Source: Penelope pileata
Lineage: Eukaryota; Chordata; Aves; Galliformes; Cracidae
Length of the DNA: 64,000 nucleotides
Direction of reading: 5' to 3'
Assembly: GCA_013396635.1 (NCBI GenBank)
Contig: WBMW01005475.1
Span: 496,001 to 560,000 of the forward strand
Part shown: piece by piece, positions 36,045 to 46,440 of the stretch
How positions within the stretch are numbered: position 1 is the stretch's first letter
How the letters are laid out: every line of letters begins with the position of its first letter
Translations under genes and position numbers: made by a program
Notes under the pieces: generated by a model
The model's input: the letters and a program-made list of their open reading frames with translations, nothing else
Database searches by the model: none
Told to the model about the DNA's origin: nothing

Positions 36045-36427
36045 AGCTGACACCATGGGCAGCCCCATGGGGCCACACAGCTTCTGGGCAACCCAGATTG
36101 GTTTCTACCAAGGACTGGGGAATGGATATAGGGGAAAAACAGAGGAAAACAAGGATAAGGGATTAGCATTATTTCTGTAGCATGGAAGGGAGCTTGGGGG
36201 TTGCTGACACCACATTCCTTTGCAATGACAAGTGTCCTTTGGGAGCAGGGGAGTTGGGAACAAGGAGAAAGAGGCAACTGGCTGTCTGGGGGGGCTGTTG
36301 CTACCCCAACTTCACCCCAAAAGCAGTGATGCTGCTTTCCACAGCCTCCTGTATGGCCTGGCATCACCATTACCAAATGGGACTGTCAGATATGACTAAT
36401 GAACTCAGCCCAAATAGACTCAGGAGC

Positions 36428-36448
36428 AAAAAAAAAAAAAAAAAAAAA
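36428..36448. repeat. A21 homopolymer
   Basis: A run of 21 A on the + strand. No retro-copied gene body is recognisable upstream and no target-site duplication is evident, so it is treated as simple sequence. Confidence 0.9.
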
Positions 36449-36828
36449 TGCAAAAGGGATCGGTACAGCCGCCGGCAAGAGGCAGGAGAGATGCTATGTG
36501 TCTGGCAAGTCCCACTGCTTGTTTGCTCCTGCTTTGCATTAAGCTATTTGCCGCGACTTAAAAAAACCAAACAAACATCTCTTCCCGCTGAGGCGAACAG
36601 AAGAGAGGTTGTTGGAAGGGGCTGCGTGGCGGGGCTCATGCCTCAGGGAGCTGAGCAGCCCTGGGACACGGCTTGGCTCAGCCCTGGGGTCACCAACTCA
36701 TCCATGGCCCGGCCGAGCCAGCGCCGTGTGCTTTGTGTTAAACATCTACCTCATCCCGTGCAGGAGACGTGGATGTGTGCAAGGCTGATTTCATGTGCAT
36801 GCTGGGCTTGTTTCTTTTCTTTTTTCAG

Positions 36829-36965
36829 TGAGATCACATTTTTTAGATGTTAAGGCTTTTGGAGTTTTCAATGGGAGCATTCTTAGAGTCATTGAAACCA
36901 CTTCTTTGCTGGATACGCTCCTAAATACTCTTCAAAAAATGTATGTGGAGGAATCCAGTGCTTGA
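36829..36965 (+). other. Candidate terminal exon
   Basis: A strong acceptor (GTTTCTTTTCTTTTTTCAG ending at 36828) is followed, in the third phase, by 44 sense codons and TGA at 36963-36965. The predicted tail is of ordinary composition (RSHFLDVKAFGVFNGSILRV at its start), but I recognise no family. The surrounding AT-rich sequence to 37160 has no long frame and could instead be conserved non-coding DNA. No AATAAA lies close downstream. Confidence 0.15.
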
Positions 36966-38039
36966 AAGCAAAGGGAACCATTTTTAGCAGTCTGAGATGC
37001 ATTTGTAACATCTTTTTAATTAGATGAAAATTTTGAGGGAAATGATTTCCAGTCAATTGGGCATTTTTGCGTGTACGATTTCATGAGGTTGTCAACAAAT
37101 AGTAGTGCTTCTCCTGGTGCTGCCTTTGCATCGGGGATTTCCAATCCCAAAGGTTTCAGACACAATTCAATCAAAGCTCTGAACTTCTGAAGCTTTTTCT
37201 GCAGTGTTTAATGTGAGCAGTTTCTGAAGCCCCACCGCAATTGTTCTCCCATTAACAATGAAGCCCAGCATGGTCTCTGGAACAACCAAAATTTGGGATG
37301 TGGAGTTACCCCTGGTGTCCAGCAATGCTGAACGTGGGCAACGAGGAGTGGAGAGAGCCCAGGATGAATCAGGTTTGGTCCCACATTGACTGATGCCAGG
37401 GATGTTCTCTTGGGACCATTGGGCAGCCATGCTGCAGAACTGAAGCAAAACCAGCTTGTGGTTTGGAGAGGAGAATGAGGACTGAGAGTGTTGTCTCCAT
37501 TTCCATCCACAGTGAGCCGACGCACGATGTCATCACCCAACGTCCGTAGCCAGCAGCGAGAACGTTCTCTGCCAAATGCAGGGGCAGGATTTTGTCTTTG
37601 CCCACAATGGAAAGGGTTTTCCAGCCGTAGCTGAGGATTTCTGCCTACTGGAAGTTTGGTAGGAAGGTCCATGGCTGCCAAGGGGAGGAAGAGGTCTTGC
37701 ATTAGCAGTTGACCTTATTTTGCTGAGCACTGAATGTGTCAAGGAGAAAAATACCTTGTCTGAGGCTCTTTGGGATCACTGATCTTCAGCACTTGCAAGG
37801 AAGCCTTCAGCCCTGCTGGTGCCCCCAGCGATGCACAGGGGACCCCCAGGTGGGACCCCGGGGCAGCAGGCTGGGTGCTGTGAGGTGGTCGCTGCCCAGT
37901 TGGTTTTTGGTGTCTCGCCAATGGGGTGAGCAAGTAGGTGGGAGCTCTGCTTTGAGAAATGAGGAGAGTGTGCAGCCATCAGCTTCCTTCCCAGTGCTGC
38001 TCTCCAGGACAAACTCAAGCTCATAAATTTCCTACTCAG
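36966..38039. other. No gene recognised; non-coding DNA
   Basis: AT-rich to about 37160 with TCTTTTTAATTAGATG near 37013, then GC-average with overlapping random frames (the longest is 164 codons, minus strand, 37208-37702). Confidence 0.5.
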
Positions 38040-38300
38040 CAGGGAGCATTTGTGCCATAAACTAATTAGGCAAGTGGTCAAATACCATGAACACCTTTGC
38101 CCTCATTAGAGACCAATAACGATCCCAAGTAGGTGCTGAAATGCCTCATTAACAAAGAGCAGTGCCTCCTCTCTGGGATATGGGCTACAAAAACAAGCTG
38201 ACAGCCCAAGGATGCAGGAAGCCCTGACTCTAATTTAGTGCACTGCTAATGATTTAAATGTCAATTAGCTAGTCTGACACTGTGTGGAAGCCCTGGGCTT
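38040..38300. promoter_or_regulatory. Homeodomain-motif-dense block, candidate enhancer
   Basis: Palindromic CTAATTAG at 38062-38069, CATTAG at 38104-38109, CATTAACAAAG at 38147-38157 (the AACAAAG part fits SOX/TCF), CTAATTTAG at 38230-38238 and TCAATTAGCTAG at 38261-38272. TAATTA-type cores are bound by homeodomain proteins. The region 38081-38837 has no long open frame and no repeat. Enhancer function is inferred. Confidence 0.3.
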
Positions 38301-39589
38301 ATGGGCCACAAAGCCAAGGCATGGAGATGGCAGGATGTATTTGTCATGGAAATGAGGAATTTGGTAGTTTTGTGTGATGTGAAACTTCTTTCCCTCTATT
38401 CTTCTTCATCTGCTCTGTTGCCATGTTGACCTGGTGCAATTCTCCTTTTTCTAAAATCCTCTTCCTGCCACGCAGCTGGTCCTACCTCAAGGCTGGGGGA
38501 GACCAGATCTTTCCTTAAACTTTTTAGTTGAAGGCTATTATACCATTAAAAAGAAAAAAAAATCAAAGATCTGCCTTGCTCAGTAGCCACTGCCAAGAGG
38601 CAGTGCCCATGCAAGCAGCTGCCTTTTAGAACCACCAAAACTGAAGCTCAATTCTGAACATTCATTTGGTGTTTGATTTTTTTGCCATGCTGTGTTTGCG
38701 TTGTTTGCACGAGTGAGACTGCATCAGCGTGTGTATTCCTCCTTCAGCTGTTTCGTGTGATCCTGGTGGTATGTGGACCACTAGCCAAGGGCTGCTAGGC
38801 TGGATAATTTTCTTCTCGATGTTTTTCTGCCCAGTTTCAATCTGATCTCTGAAAACATTTGTTGGTTACTGAAGTAAGTTGGAGGTTCATCCTATGATAG
38901 AATCTGTTTCCTATCTCAAATTGGAGACTTGTATTTCTCATAAGCCATGAAGATGTTGCAACTAGCCTGGAGTTTACGTATTTGTTAGCACATGGCCAAG
39001 ATGTACAACAAAGATAACACAAAGCTGTGCCAAGCCAGGGAAAGGGAGACGTAGCACGAAAAAAATCTCGGAGTGATGAATTTTCTGAAATGATTACTAA
39101 GAGTGGCAAAGAAAATTACTTAAGCCAAGCAGAAATTCCTGATTCAGAAATTAGTCAAAGACAGATCCCCTAGGCCAAGTCTTCTGCACAGGCATGTCCT
39201 GCTGCATACACTCAGCAATTTCTCCAGCGGAGCAGAAAGTTCTAACAGCATTCCTTGGATGCCATCCAGGGAGGGATGTGCAAAAGGGTCATTGCTTCAT
39301 GCATAACCGGAGAGATTCTGTGTTTGCCCAGGTTGTGTGTCACTGGGAACAGCGCAGAGCAAATGGCAAAACCCTTCTAAAAGTGGTGTTGAAGGGCAGA
39401 GCGCACAGCTGCAGCCCTCCAGATGTGTGATGAGGAATAATAACTTATCTCCCCCACCGTCCCTCCTCATTGAGTCCTTTAAAACCACTCTCCAGCTCCG
39501 AGGCTCACCCCAGAAGGCCCCTTAACACTTCCACACAGATGTGTTCGGGTGCCGATGGGTCCCCGATTCATTTGGTTAAAAGCAGAAAC
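38301..39589. other. No gene recognised; non-coding DNA
   Basis: Almost no long frames to 38837, then short random frames. A short A run lies near 38551-38562. No CR1. Confidence 0.5.
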
Positions 39590-39950
39590 TTGTTTGCAGC
39601 TGCTTGAAAAATCAAGGGAGACGTTTTGTAGAAGCAATAACAATGGTCAGTGAAGAAATCCCGTGTGGGTTTTGTCAACCTTTGCTGCTTAATGAACCAA
39701 CTCATTCAGCCTGTAGTGTTGAAATAATCCTTCCAAGGATGTTAGAGCACGGTCCCATTAAGTCAGGGGAAAGATTTTACTGTAGAGCCTTTGTTAATGA
39801 ACCAAGATATTGCTGTCAAAGGAAGAATTGGGCTTTCTCTGACCTTGTTTTAGGTGCAGGTGAACTCATTTAGATTCATTTAGATTTCTTTCCCTGTATT
39901 TCAGGCTGACACCTAATCATCAATGCAGCTTGAAATGTTTCTTTGCCTTC
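39590..39950. other. AT-rich block, candidate conserved non-coding DNA
   Basis: Repeat-free sequence with AACAATGG (SOX-type) near 39640. A + strand frame (39604-39873) is open across it but unrecognised. A small duplication TCATTTAGATT lies at 39867-39887. Either an unrecognised exon or, more likely, regulatory DNA. Confidence 0.22.
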
Positions 39951-41200
39951 TTTTGTTATTAACCAGGGGACAATGGAGAGGTTTGTAGAAGAGAAATCCC
40001 TGCAGTTCTCTTCCTTACAAAGACAACACCTCCTTCAGCTCAGGAAGTCCCCGAGCTGTGATTTTTTTTGAGGCTGGGATAATATTATTCTGGGGAAAAA
40101 ATCACTGTGTTCTTATTGTATTCTTAAAGCCTTCTCTAGGCATCTGCTTTCAGCCACCTGTAATGACAAAACACGGAGCTGGACAGACCTTGGAAAGCCA
40201 TTATTACAGTCTTAATCGTGGCATCATCGAGTTGTTCCTATGTACTTAATTAGTATCAGAAGTAATAACGGGCAATGCACTGAGGCTGATTTGTAGGCTT
40301 GGTCATCCTTTTCTTCTCCCTTCTGAAGCCTCTCTGCTTTGCTGGGCTCGCTCAGTGCTGTGGTAGCAGCAGCCTTTCTGAAGAGGTCACTCTTGGATGG
40401 GCTAACGCAGTGCACAGCCGCCTCCAGGGGAGGGGGAGACCATCTCCCACCCTCCCGAGGATGCTCAGAGCTCAGGGATTGAGTGCTTCCCACTCAGCAC
40501 CTTGCTGCAGAGCAGTGTGAGTACTGTCATGGAGTGCTGCGGATCTCCAGAGGAATTAAAACCCTTATTTTTAGGGCTTTAATGCTGACGCTCTTCTTCC
40601 AAACCCAAGGAAAGGGACTTCAATTAATAACTATTAGTTACGCCTGGGAGGAAGGCAGACCCATACCAGGAACCCCGCTGGCTGAATGGCAAAGGTGAGC
40701 CCTGAGCGTGGGCAACATGCAGATGCTGTACGTGTTCGGGTCCTTTGCAAATTCGGGAGCTGTGGGAGCGCTGAGGACACTCAGCATGCATGCAGGTGGA
40801 GTTCACCATTTGTAAAGGACCAACGAGAAACACTTTTCTGACCATTCTCTCAGAACACAAATAGGGACCTTAGTCGAAATCTTTCTCTTTTGAATGCAAA
40901 GACAAAATTCTGGGATTTCCAACCCCAAAAAGCCTCTGTTTGGCTTCTGCCCTCCTTCCAGCAGCCAGGAGGTGAGCGAAGCCGGCCCAGCAGCCGAGCT
41001 GCAGGTGAAGCGTGCTCGCAGAGCAGCAGGCAGCCTTCCCCCTCCTATCAAAGCCATCTGGCTCCCGGTTGCCAAAGCAGTGCCAAGCCCCAGTGACCTT
41101 TCAGACTCATCGCTGCGCTGAGAAGATTTACAGTGGAAAAAAGCTACTTCTTGTGAGGAAACTCTTTCTCCTTCCTCCCAGGAGAACGCAGAGCTGTGGT
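39951..41200. other. No gene recognised; non-coding DNA
   Basis: The part at 40195-40270 is AT-rich with TACTTAATTAGTATC. Two good donor-like sites, CAAAG|GTGAGC near 40693 and GGAG|GTGAGC near 40971, follow short open frames that match nothing known. Confidence 0.45.
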
Positions 41201-41420
41201 GACTCATGCGTTCATCATCCCGGCTTCCCGTAACCGTCCGACAGTGGCTACGGCGTGCAGGCTCGGGGAGAATCCGCGCTGCTCGCCGTGAGATAGGGTG
41301 ATGTAAGCTCCTGCTCTGGCTTCTCCCGGCTCCCGGGCTGCTCAAAGTTCAGTCTCATCACTCCGTCGCCCAGCAGGCCAGCCCTGGCTCCAGCGCCGGC
41401 TGCCTCTCCTGAAGTGATGA
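41201..41420. promoter_or_regulatory. Small CpG-island-like patch
   Basis: By hand count 41221-41400 holds 65 C, 55 G and 17 CpG in 180 bp, giving 67% GC and a CpG observed/expected ratio of about 0.86. It is short for a CpG island but has the highest GC-corrected density after the patch at 58.6 kb. It lies about 160 bases upstream of a candidate exon on the + strand. Confidence 0.35.
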
Positions 41421-41583
41421 CATTTTAAAAGGGCTTTGGAATGACGAAGGTCCCAGAGTCCCGGAGGAAATGGAGGTGCAGCTCGCTGACAGTCGGGTCC
41501 GTGGTTCCAGGAGCTGCCCGAGGCACGGTCTGCCTGCTGCAGGCAGTGCTGCACGCCATGCAGCGAGGTGGTTTGTCTTTCAG

Positions 41584-41753
41584 GCTGCCAAGGTGATCTC
41601 TACAAGATGCCCTGTAGAGTAACACTTGGAGAAGAAATCCCATTATTCTGGGATAAATGGAAAAATAATTACACAGAAGTCAGGAGAGAGACTGCTGCTT
41701 CTCAAGTGAAAGAGGAGCTGCAAAATGAAGCAAAGAGATGGGTCCTGAAGTAG
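41584..41753 (+). other. Candidate terminal exon of unknown identity
   Basis: GTGGTTTGTCTTTCAG ending at 41583 is a plausible acceptor. It is followed by 55 sense codons to TAG at 41751-41753. The predicted tail is strongly charged and helix-like (EVRRETAASQVKEELQNEAK), unlike most random frames in this window. I recognise no family. It lies downstream of the CpG-rich patch at 41.2-41.4 kb. Without transcript data it remains a guess. Confidence 0.2.
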
Positions 41754-41886
41754 CATTTGGTTCAGATTCCAAACACCTTCAAAATCCATAAGTGAATCCA
41801 AACGTGAGCCCATAAAAGTTCAAGGTCTCACAGACCCGGGGGTTGGGTTTGGATTTGGATTCTGGAGCTTCCTGCTTCCACCAGGC

Positions 41887-42771
41887 TTAGAAGTGCTCTG
41901 ATCTGGGGCTGTCTCCCATTATAGGGCTGTGAATTAACGGGTCTGCGTGAGTCTTCAGATAGATGGAGAGACTCAGCCTCGTGCTGGGGACCATGAGAGC
42001 ATCGCTCCGGCATCTGACATGAGGTTGTTTGGATGTCAGTGCTTTGTGTCTGCGGGACTCTTTGCTTCCTCCTCTCCTGAAATTCCTGACTGTTCCTCGG
42101 CATCCAAACCACACAGATTGTTTCCTGGTGTCAGGTATGCCAAGTGCCAGGTGAGACCCCAGGAAGTGTGCAGGAGGCTTTTTGGAGGAGGTCTCCACCA
42201 TCTCTAGAGCTCCCAAGGGAAAGTCAGCAACCCATACAGACTCAAACCCAAACCCCTGATGTGAATCTAAACCACGATGTTCACTGGGGTACAATTTTCT
42301 GGCTGCTTTCAGGGGGCTCCCACGTGGGTGTTCCAGTGTTGGCCGTGCTGCAGGAGCCTCTTGGGAGCACAAAGCTGTGGTTCCAGGCTGGGCTGCGAGC
42401 AGCTCAGTTCTGTTTATTTCTCTGCCTACTTGGGCCCAGGGTCTGCCATGGATTCCGATGGAAAGAGCCCATAGAAAGCGAAGAAACAAGCCCAAATCCC
42501 CCCTGCCCCGTATCAGGCTGTAAGTGATGGGAGCATAAAGCTGAGCAAAGGTTTCCAAAGCAGATGTCTGATGCTGTGAGGGTTCCATGAACTGATTTTC
42601 CTTGGAGCAAACTGATAGTAGCATCTCACTGCAGATCTCCAGGCACTTTGTGCTGGAGCAGGGAGGGTCCAACCAGGGCTGGTGCTTGCAGTCTGCAGGA
42701 GGGGCTGCTGGGCTCCAGCCCCATCCAGAAGATTGGGGCTGTTGGGGCAGAGAGCTGTACCAGCAGAGCAC
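41887..42771 (-). other. Longest open frame in the window (294 codons), probably not a gene
   Basis: An uninterrupted frame on the minus strand with no recognisable domain, signal peptide or repeat. At a random stop frequency the longest expected frame in 64 kb is about 185 codons, so 294 is unusual. However, overlapping + strand frames are also open here (for example 127 codons at 42144-42527), pointing to stop-poor composition. No promoter, Kozak context or splice structure supports it. Alternatives are a single-exon novel gene or a decayed retro-copy. Confidence 0.15.
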
Positions 42772-44206
42772 AGGGGGACAGAGCAGGGCTTTTCTGTCCC
42801 ATCAAATCTCTTCTTGATTTATTGTGTGCCTGCTCAGCAAGGAGGAATGCCAGCGCTGCGCGGATTGCGTTATCTGGGCTGTGCCGTTAATGAGGCCATC
42901 GCGTTGATTAAGCCTCCGCCTGGAGCTTTATCTTGGAGAGGTCTCTTCCTCCCTCGGCAGTGACTGACACCTCTCCCTGAACGGGCAGAGGAGACAACGT
43001 CCTCACTGCTCGTTTTTTACCATGGAAGCAAATAGCAGGAGGGATGGAGCAGGCCGGTGGCAGATGTGCGCGGCAGATTGCACAACTCCTCACCGCTGAG
43101 GATGGAGCTGCCCGATGGAAACCAACTCCAGATGGGGAGAGGGGTGGGTGCATGACAGTGTTCATTAAGGCTAATAAATAATTAGGTGTGAAGTGCCTAC
43201 AAATGCCTCAAGTCAAGGGATGGGGAGGGAGCGGGTGAGAGAATGGAGGAGTGGAAGGAGGTCCCGTTTAGCACCAGCTCAGTCTGCAGGCTGTGCTTTT
43301 TGCGTGGAGCTGGCAGTGCTGGCATAGGGGAAGCAGGTGACCTGGGAAAGGGTTCTGCTTCCTTTCCTTCCTCTCCAGCTTTTTCCCCAGCGGCGCTGAT
43401 CTGCCAATTCTGCCCTGCGCGCAGCTCTGAGTAAAAGTGACACATCTGGCAGTCCTACCCAGGAACTCCAGCCCAAATCTCTTTGCTTTGCTAACAACTC
43501 AGGATTTTGTCATATTCTGGGCCACCCGTGAACCCTGGAGCTGTCAGAAATGGCAGCAATGTGCGTGCTGAGCTGTGCTGGTGGGACGTGGCAGGCACGC
43601 GCTGCAGCTCGGGCTGTCCCCCCGCCAGCAGCAAAGGGCTGGGGCTGCCTTGGACCCTTGCTGGCCATCACCACCTGCACTACGTGCAAGGTTGTGATGT
43701 TGGGGTTGGTACCTTGCAAGGATTTGGCAGGGTTTAGGTTTTCATGGCTTTAGCTGCTCTTGGGAGACTGTGGTGGGGCGGATGGAGGTGCAACATGCAG
43801 GAGCATCTCTGCGTGCTCCATAGCTGCCTGGGATCACAGCTCCCTTCAGTCCCCCCTACCAGCAGCCAAGGTTTCTTCTTTCCTGCAAGAAGCAACAAGC
43901 GTGGGGTGATCCCAAAAGGGCACGGGGCAGAGTGAGGCTCCTGACAGAGCTACCGACCCCGTGTGCCAACTGCTGGATCCCAGCTGTAACCGTCCTCGGC
44001 TGCCCTGGAGAAGAATTTAATGTGACTCACGTCGTGCTGCTGGTTCTGGCTGGAGCTGTGCTACACGAGCTGGCCAGGAATGTCTCCTTTATTCACACGG
44101 GTGCAAGGGCATGTGTTGAGAACAAAAAGCAGCGCGCTGGTCCCAGCGTGTGGTTTGCAGCAGTCTCCTAAGGCATCTGTATGGAGTGTTCCCACCTGGT
44201 TGTCCA

Positions 44207-44227
44207 GGGTTGTGGGGCTGGGGAGGG
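44207..44227 (+). other. G-quadruplex-type motif
   Basis: GGG-TTGT-GGGG-CT-GGGG-A-GGG, four G runs with loops of 4, 2 and 1 bases. It is followed within 60 bases by further G6 and G7 runs. Confidence 0.45.
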
Positions 44228-45955
44228 AGCAAGTGTGCTGCCCACGTTTTGTGCTGCCTGCGGGGGGCTACGGGGGGGTCCCCAACCCTTGCTGAAGCCA
44301 TGGGGTGAGTCACTCTGCCTGAACCCGACAGCGTGGAGCCCTCCCCAGCCCTCATCTCCCTGATAGCAGATGTGCAGCCCAGACTGAGATTCCCAGGGTA
44401 AAGAAACACACTACAAGCAAGGGTTTGCTCAACACTAGCACCGTGAAATAGGAACGCCAGCAGGGAAAGCAGACCTGCACCTCGAGGAGCAGCAATGCTC
44501 ACGAGAGCTGCAAACCACTCGGTGTTCAGGCTGCTGCCCTGCAGCCAGCATGAGCAGATGCCTCCAGCATCCACGAAGGGATGCTGCTGCTTCGCGTGGC
44601 TGCCTCCACCTGAGCCTCCAACAGCTGCAAGATGAATGGGAAAGAACAGAAGAGGTTCAGGTGCTGGCAGTGCGTCCTGGGCTCACAGACGCACAGCTGA
44701 CATCTGCAGGCAGTTCTCAGATCCTCCCAAATATCAAAACCCCCTTCCAAATCGAACTAAACCCTGGAATACCTCCTCATGTGGACTGTTCCCAATTCCC
44801 AAACTGTTTGTCTTGCGTGAGCTCACCAGGGGACAACTCCACAGGTCAAAGAAGTTTTATGTTTTGTTGTTGTTTTTCAGTTTTGAGCTTGGGGGGATTA
44901 TTTTTCTTTTTTTTTTCTCTAAAACCTATGAAGTCCCAGGGCAGCACGTGCATTAGGAACTGCTGAACGAGATAATCACTTAATGCAGTTCCTTGGGGGG
45001 ACCCTTTTTCAATGGAAAGAGCAGCATGTCGATTTGGTTCCTTGCCAGCCAGGAAATACCAAAAGCTGAAGATGGACCCGTTACAAACAGGCTAACCAGC
45101 CTCAGATGTCCCTTCAATATTGGAATATGCAAGGTAATAGAGAGCACATGGGGCCTGTAAATAATGAGATTATTAACGAATATGCTGAAATAATGCTGTT
45201 TGGCTGCCTCGAAGCAACACCAAAGCCACTGGTTTCAGCTGAACACTATTAATTGCCCCACATTGCCCTGTAATGAGTGATTTCCCTGCAGCTGGGGCTC
45301 TGCACTGGGTTTTGCATCTTGAAGGTGTTTAATCCTCTGCTTTCCTCCTGCAGAAGGGCTGGAGGAGAGGCAGGGGCAGAGCAGAGGTGCTGATGCTGGG
45401 TGCTGATGCTCTCCTGATCCCATCCTGCTGCTGCCACAACCCCGTTGCATGAGCCAAAAAACCTGGGGAGGAAGGAAGTGAGTCAGAGCTGGAAGGACCT
45501 GCAGGAAATCTCACAGCCCTTAGAGCAGGGAGCCCAGGGTGAGGATTGCAGCCCCTCCTTTGGCATCCCTGCAAGCACCGACCCTGCAAAGGGGGCTGCA
45601 GGTGCTCAAGCAGCTGTAAAGCAGCAGGGTCGTTTGTGTGGATCAAGGAGCCCTGCTCTGGGCATCCAGATTAAAGCCCAGGCTTTAATCCCTGCGTCTG
45701 GGCTTCCTTTCCTGGGGCTGGGACAGGATGCAGGCAGATGTCAAGTGCAATGTGTATGCATGCACACAGCTTTCCCTTGCCATTAGGATGGGGAAAGGAC
45801 CCTTCTCACGTTGCACAGGGCTCAGGTGATACAAGCAGCAGCCTGGTGCTGGGAAAGGAAGGTGACAGCATGGCATCTTGGAGATGTCAGGGATGGGGGA
45901 GGCCATCTGGACCTGTGGCACAGTGCTGAGAGCACTGGATGGCAATAACTAGGTG

Positions 45956-45966
45956 CTAGGGGGCAA
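45956..45966 (+). promoter_or_regulatory. CTCF-core-like site
   Basis: GTGCTAGGGGGCAA carries the same TAGGGGGCAA core and orientation as the site near 24.48 kb. The flanks match the consensus only partly. Confidence 0.15.
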
Positions 45967-46121
45967 TTTCCCAGCAAGCAGCACTGCGTTGCACAGAGGG
46001 AAGCAGCTCACGGTGCTGCACCATCCCCAGACATTTCCTCCTGGTCCTTCAGCGTCACTGTTTGACCTCGAGAACATTTAAGCTGGGAAGCTTTAAGCCA
46101 TTTTTAGCTGCCTGGCTGCAA

Positions 46122-46151
46122 AAGGAGAGGGAGGGAGGAGGGAGGGAGGAA
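46122..46151. repeat. (GGGA)n-like purine tract
   Basis: AGAGGGAGGGAGGAGGGAGG and following bases form a purine-only stretch of imperfect GGGA units immediately left of the SOX/POU motif cluster. Confidence 0.8.
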
Positions 46152-46159
46152 TACCATGC

Positions 46160-46440
46160 GGTTAGTATTACATCCCCGACACAATAGGAACTTTTATTAG
46201 CAATTTTCCATTGTGTTGCAAATGGCAAAGATCATTGTTATATTTGCATGTTGCAGACTGTCCTGGAGAATTAGCTTTCCTCTGTGATTGGGTAATAGTT
46301 TTCACATCACATTAACTTCAGCATTTGGAGTGAGATACACAAATTGCAGCTCGGAGAGCAGCAGTTCTCCGGCCATGGGAGCCATCCATTCTTACCTGGT
46401 AGCTCAGGGTCATTAAAAACTGACTGTGAAACCTTGATCT
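46160..46440 (+). promoter_or_regulatory. SOX/POU composite motif cluster, candidate enhancer
   Basis: CATTGTGTTGCAAAT at 46209-46223 matches the classical SOX2:OCT4 composite (CATTGTTATGCAAAT) at 13 of 15 positions with the same spacing. Ten bases later CATTGTT (46233-46239) is followed after two bases by a perfect octamer in inverse orientation, ATTTGCAT (46242-46249). A further SOX-type ACAATAG lies at 46181-46187. The surrounding 500 bases lack long open frames and repeats. SOXB1 proteins with POU-family partners act through such composites in pluripotent and neural cells; activity here is inferred from sequence only. Confidence 0.4.

Larger units (their letters stand above)
34571..36820. 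other. No gene recognised; non-coding DNA
   Basis: Contains a small direct repeat AAGGTCTCATT (twice, 34598-34620), a 21-bp tandem duplication near 36.0 kb and an A21 run. The 223-codon + frame at 36182-36853 reads through the A run as polylysine and is not protein-like. Confidence 0.5.
42772..46100. other. No gene recognised; mixed non-coding DNA
   Basis: AT-rich, TAAT-containing pockets lie near 42885-42915, 43160-43190 and 45110-45280 (AATAATGAGATTATTAACG, CACTATTAATTGCCCC). The rest is GC-rich with random frames. A T run lies near 44908-44918. No CR1 is seen. Confidence 0.45.

Noticed and set aside
36182..36853. 223-codon + strand open frame
   Set aside because: It reads through the A21 run as polylysine and has no recognisable domain; the length is only slightly above chance.
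41836..42258. Possible terminal inverted repeats of a DNA transposon
   Set aside because: Only about 14 of 18 bases match between the arms, with no target-site duplication or transposase frame.
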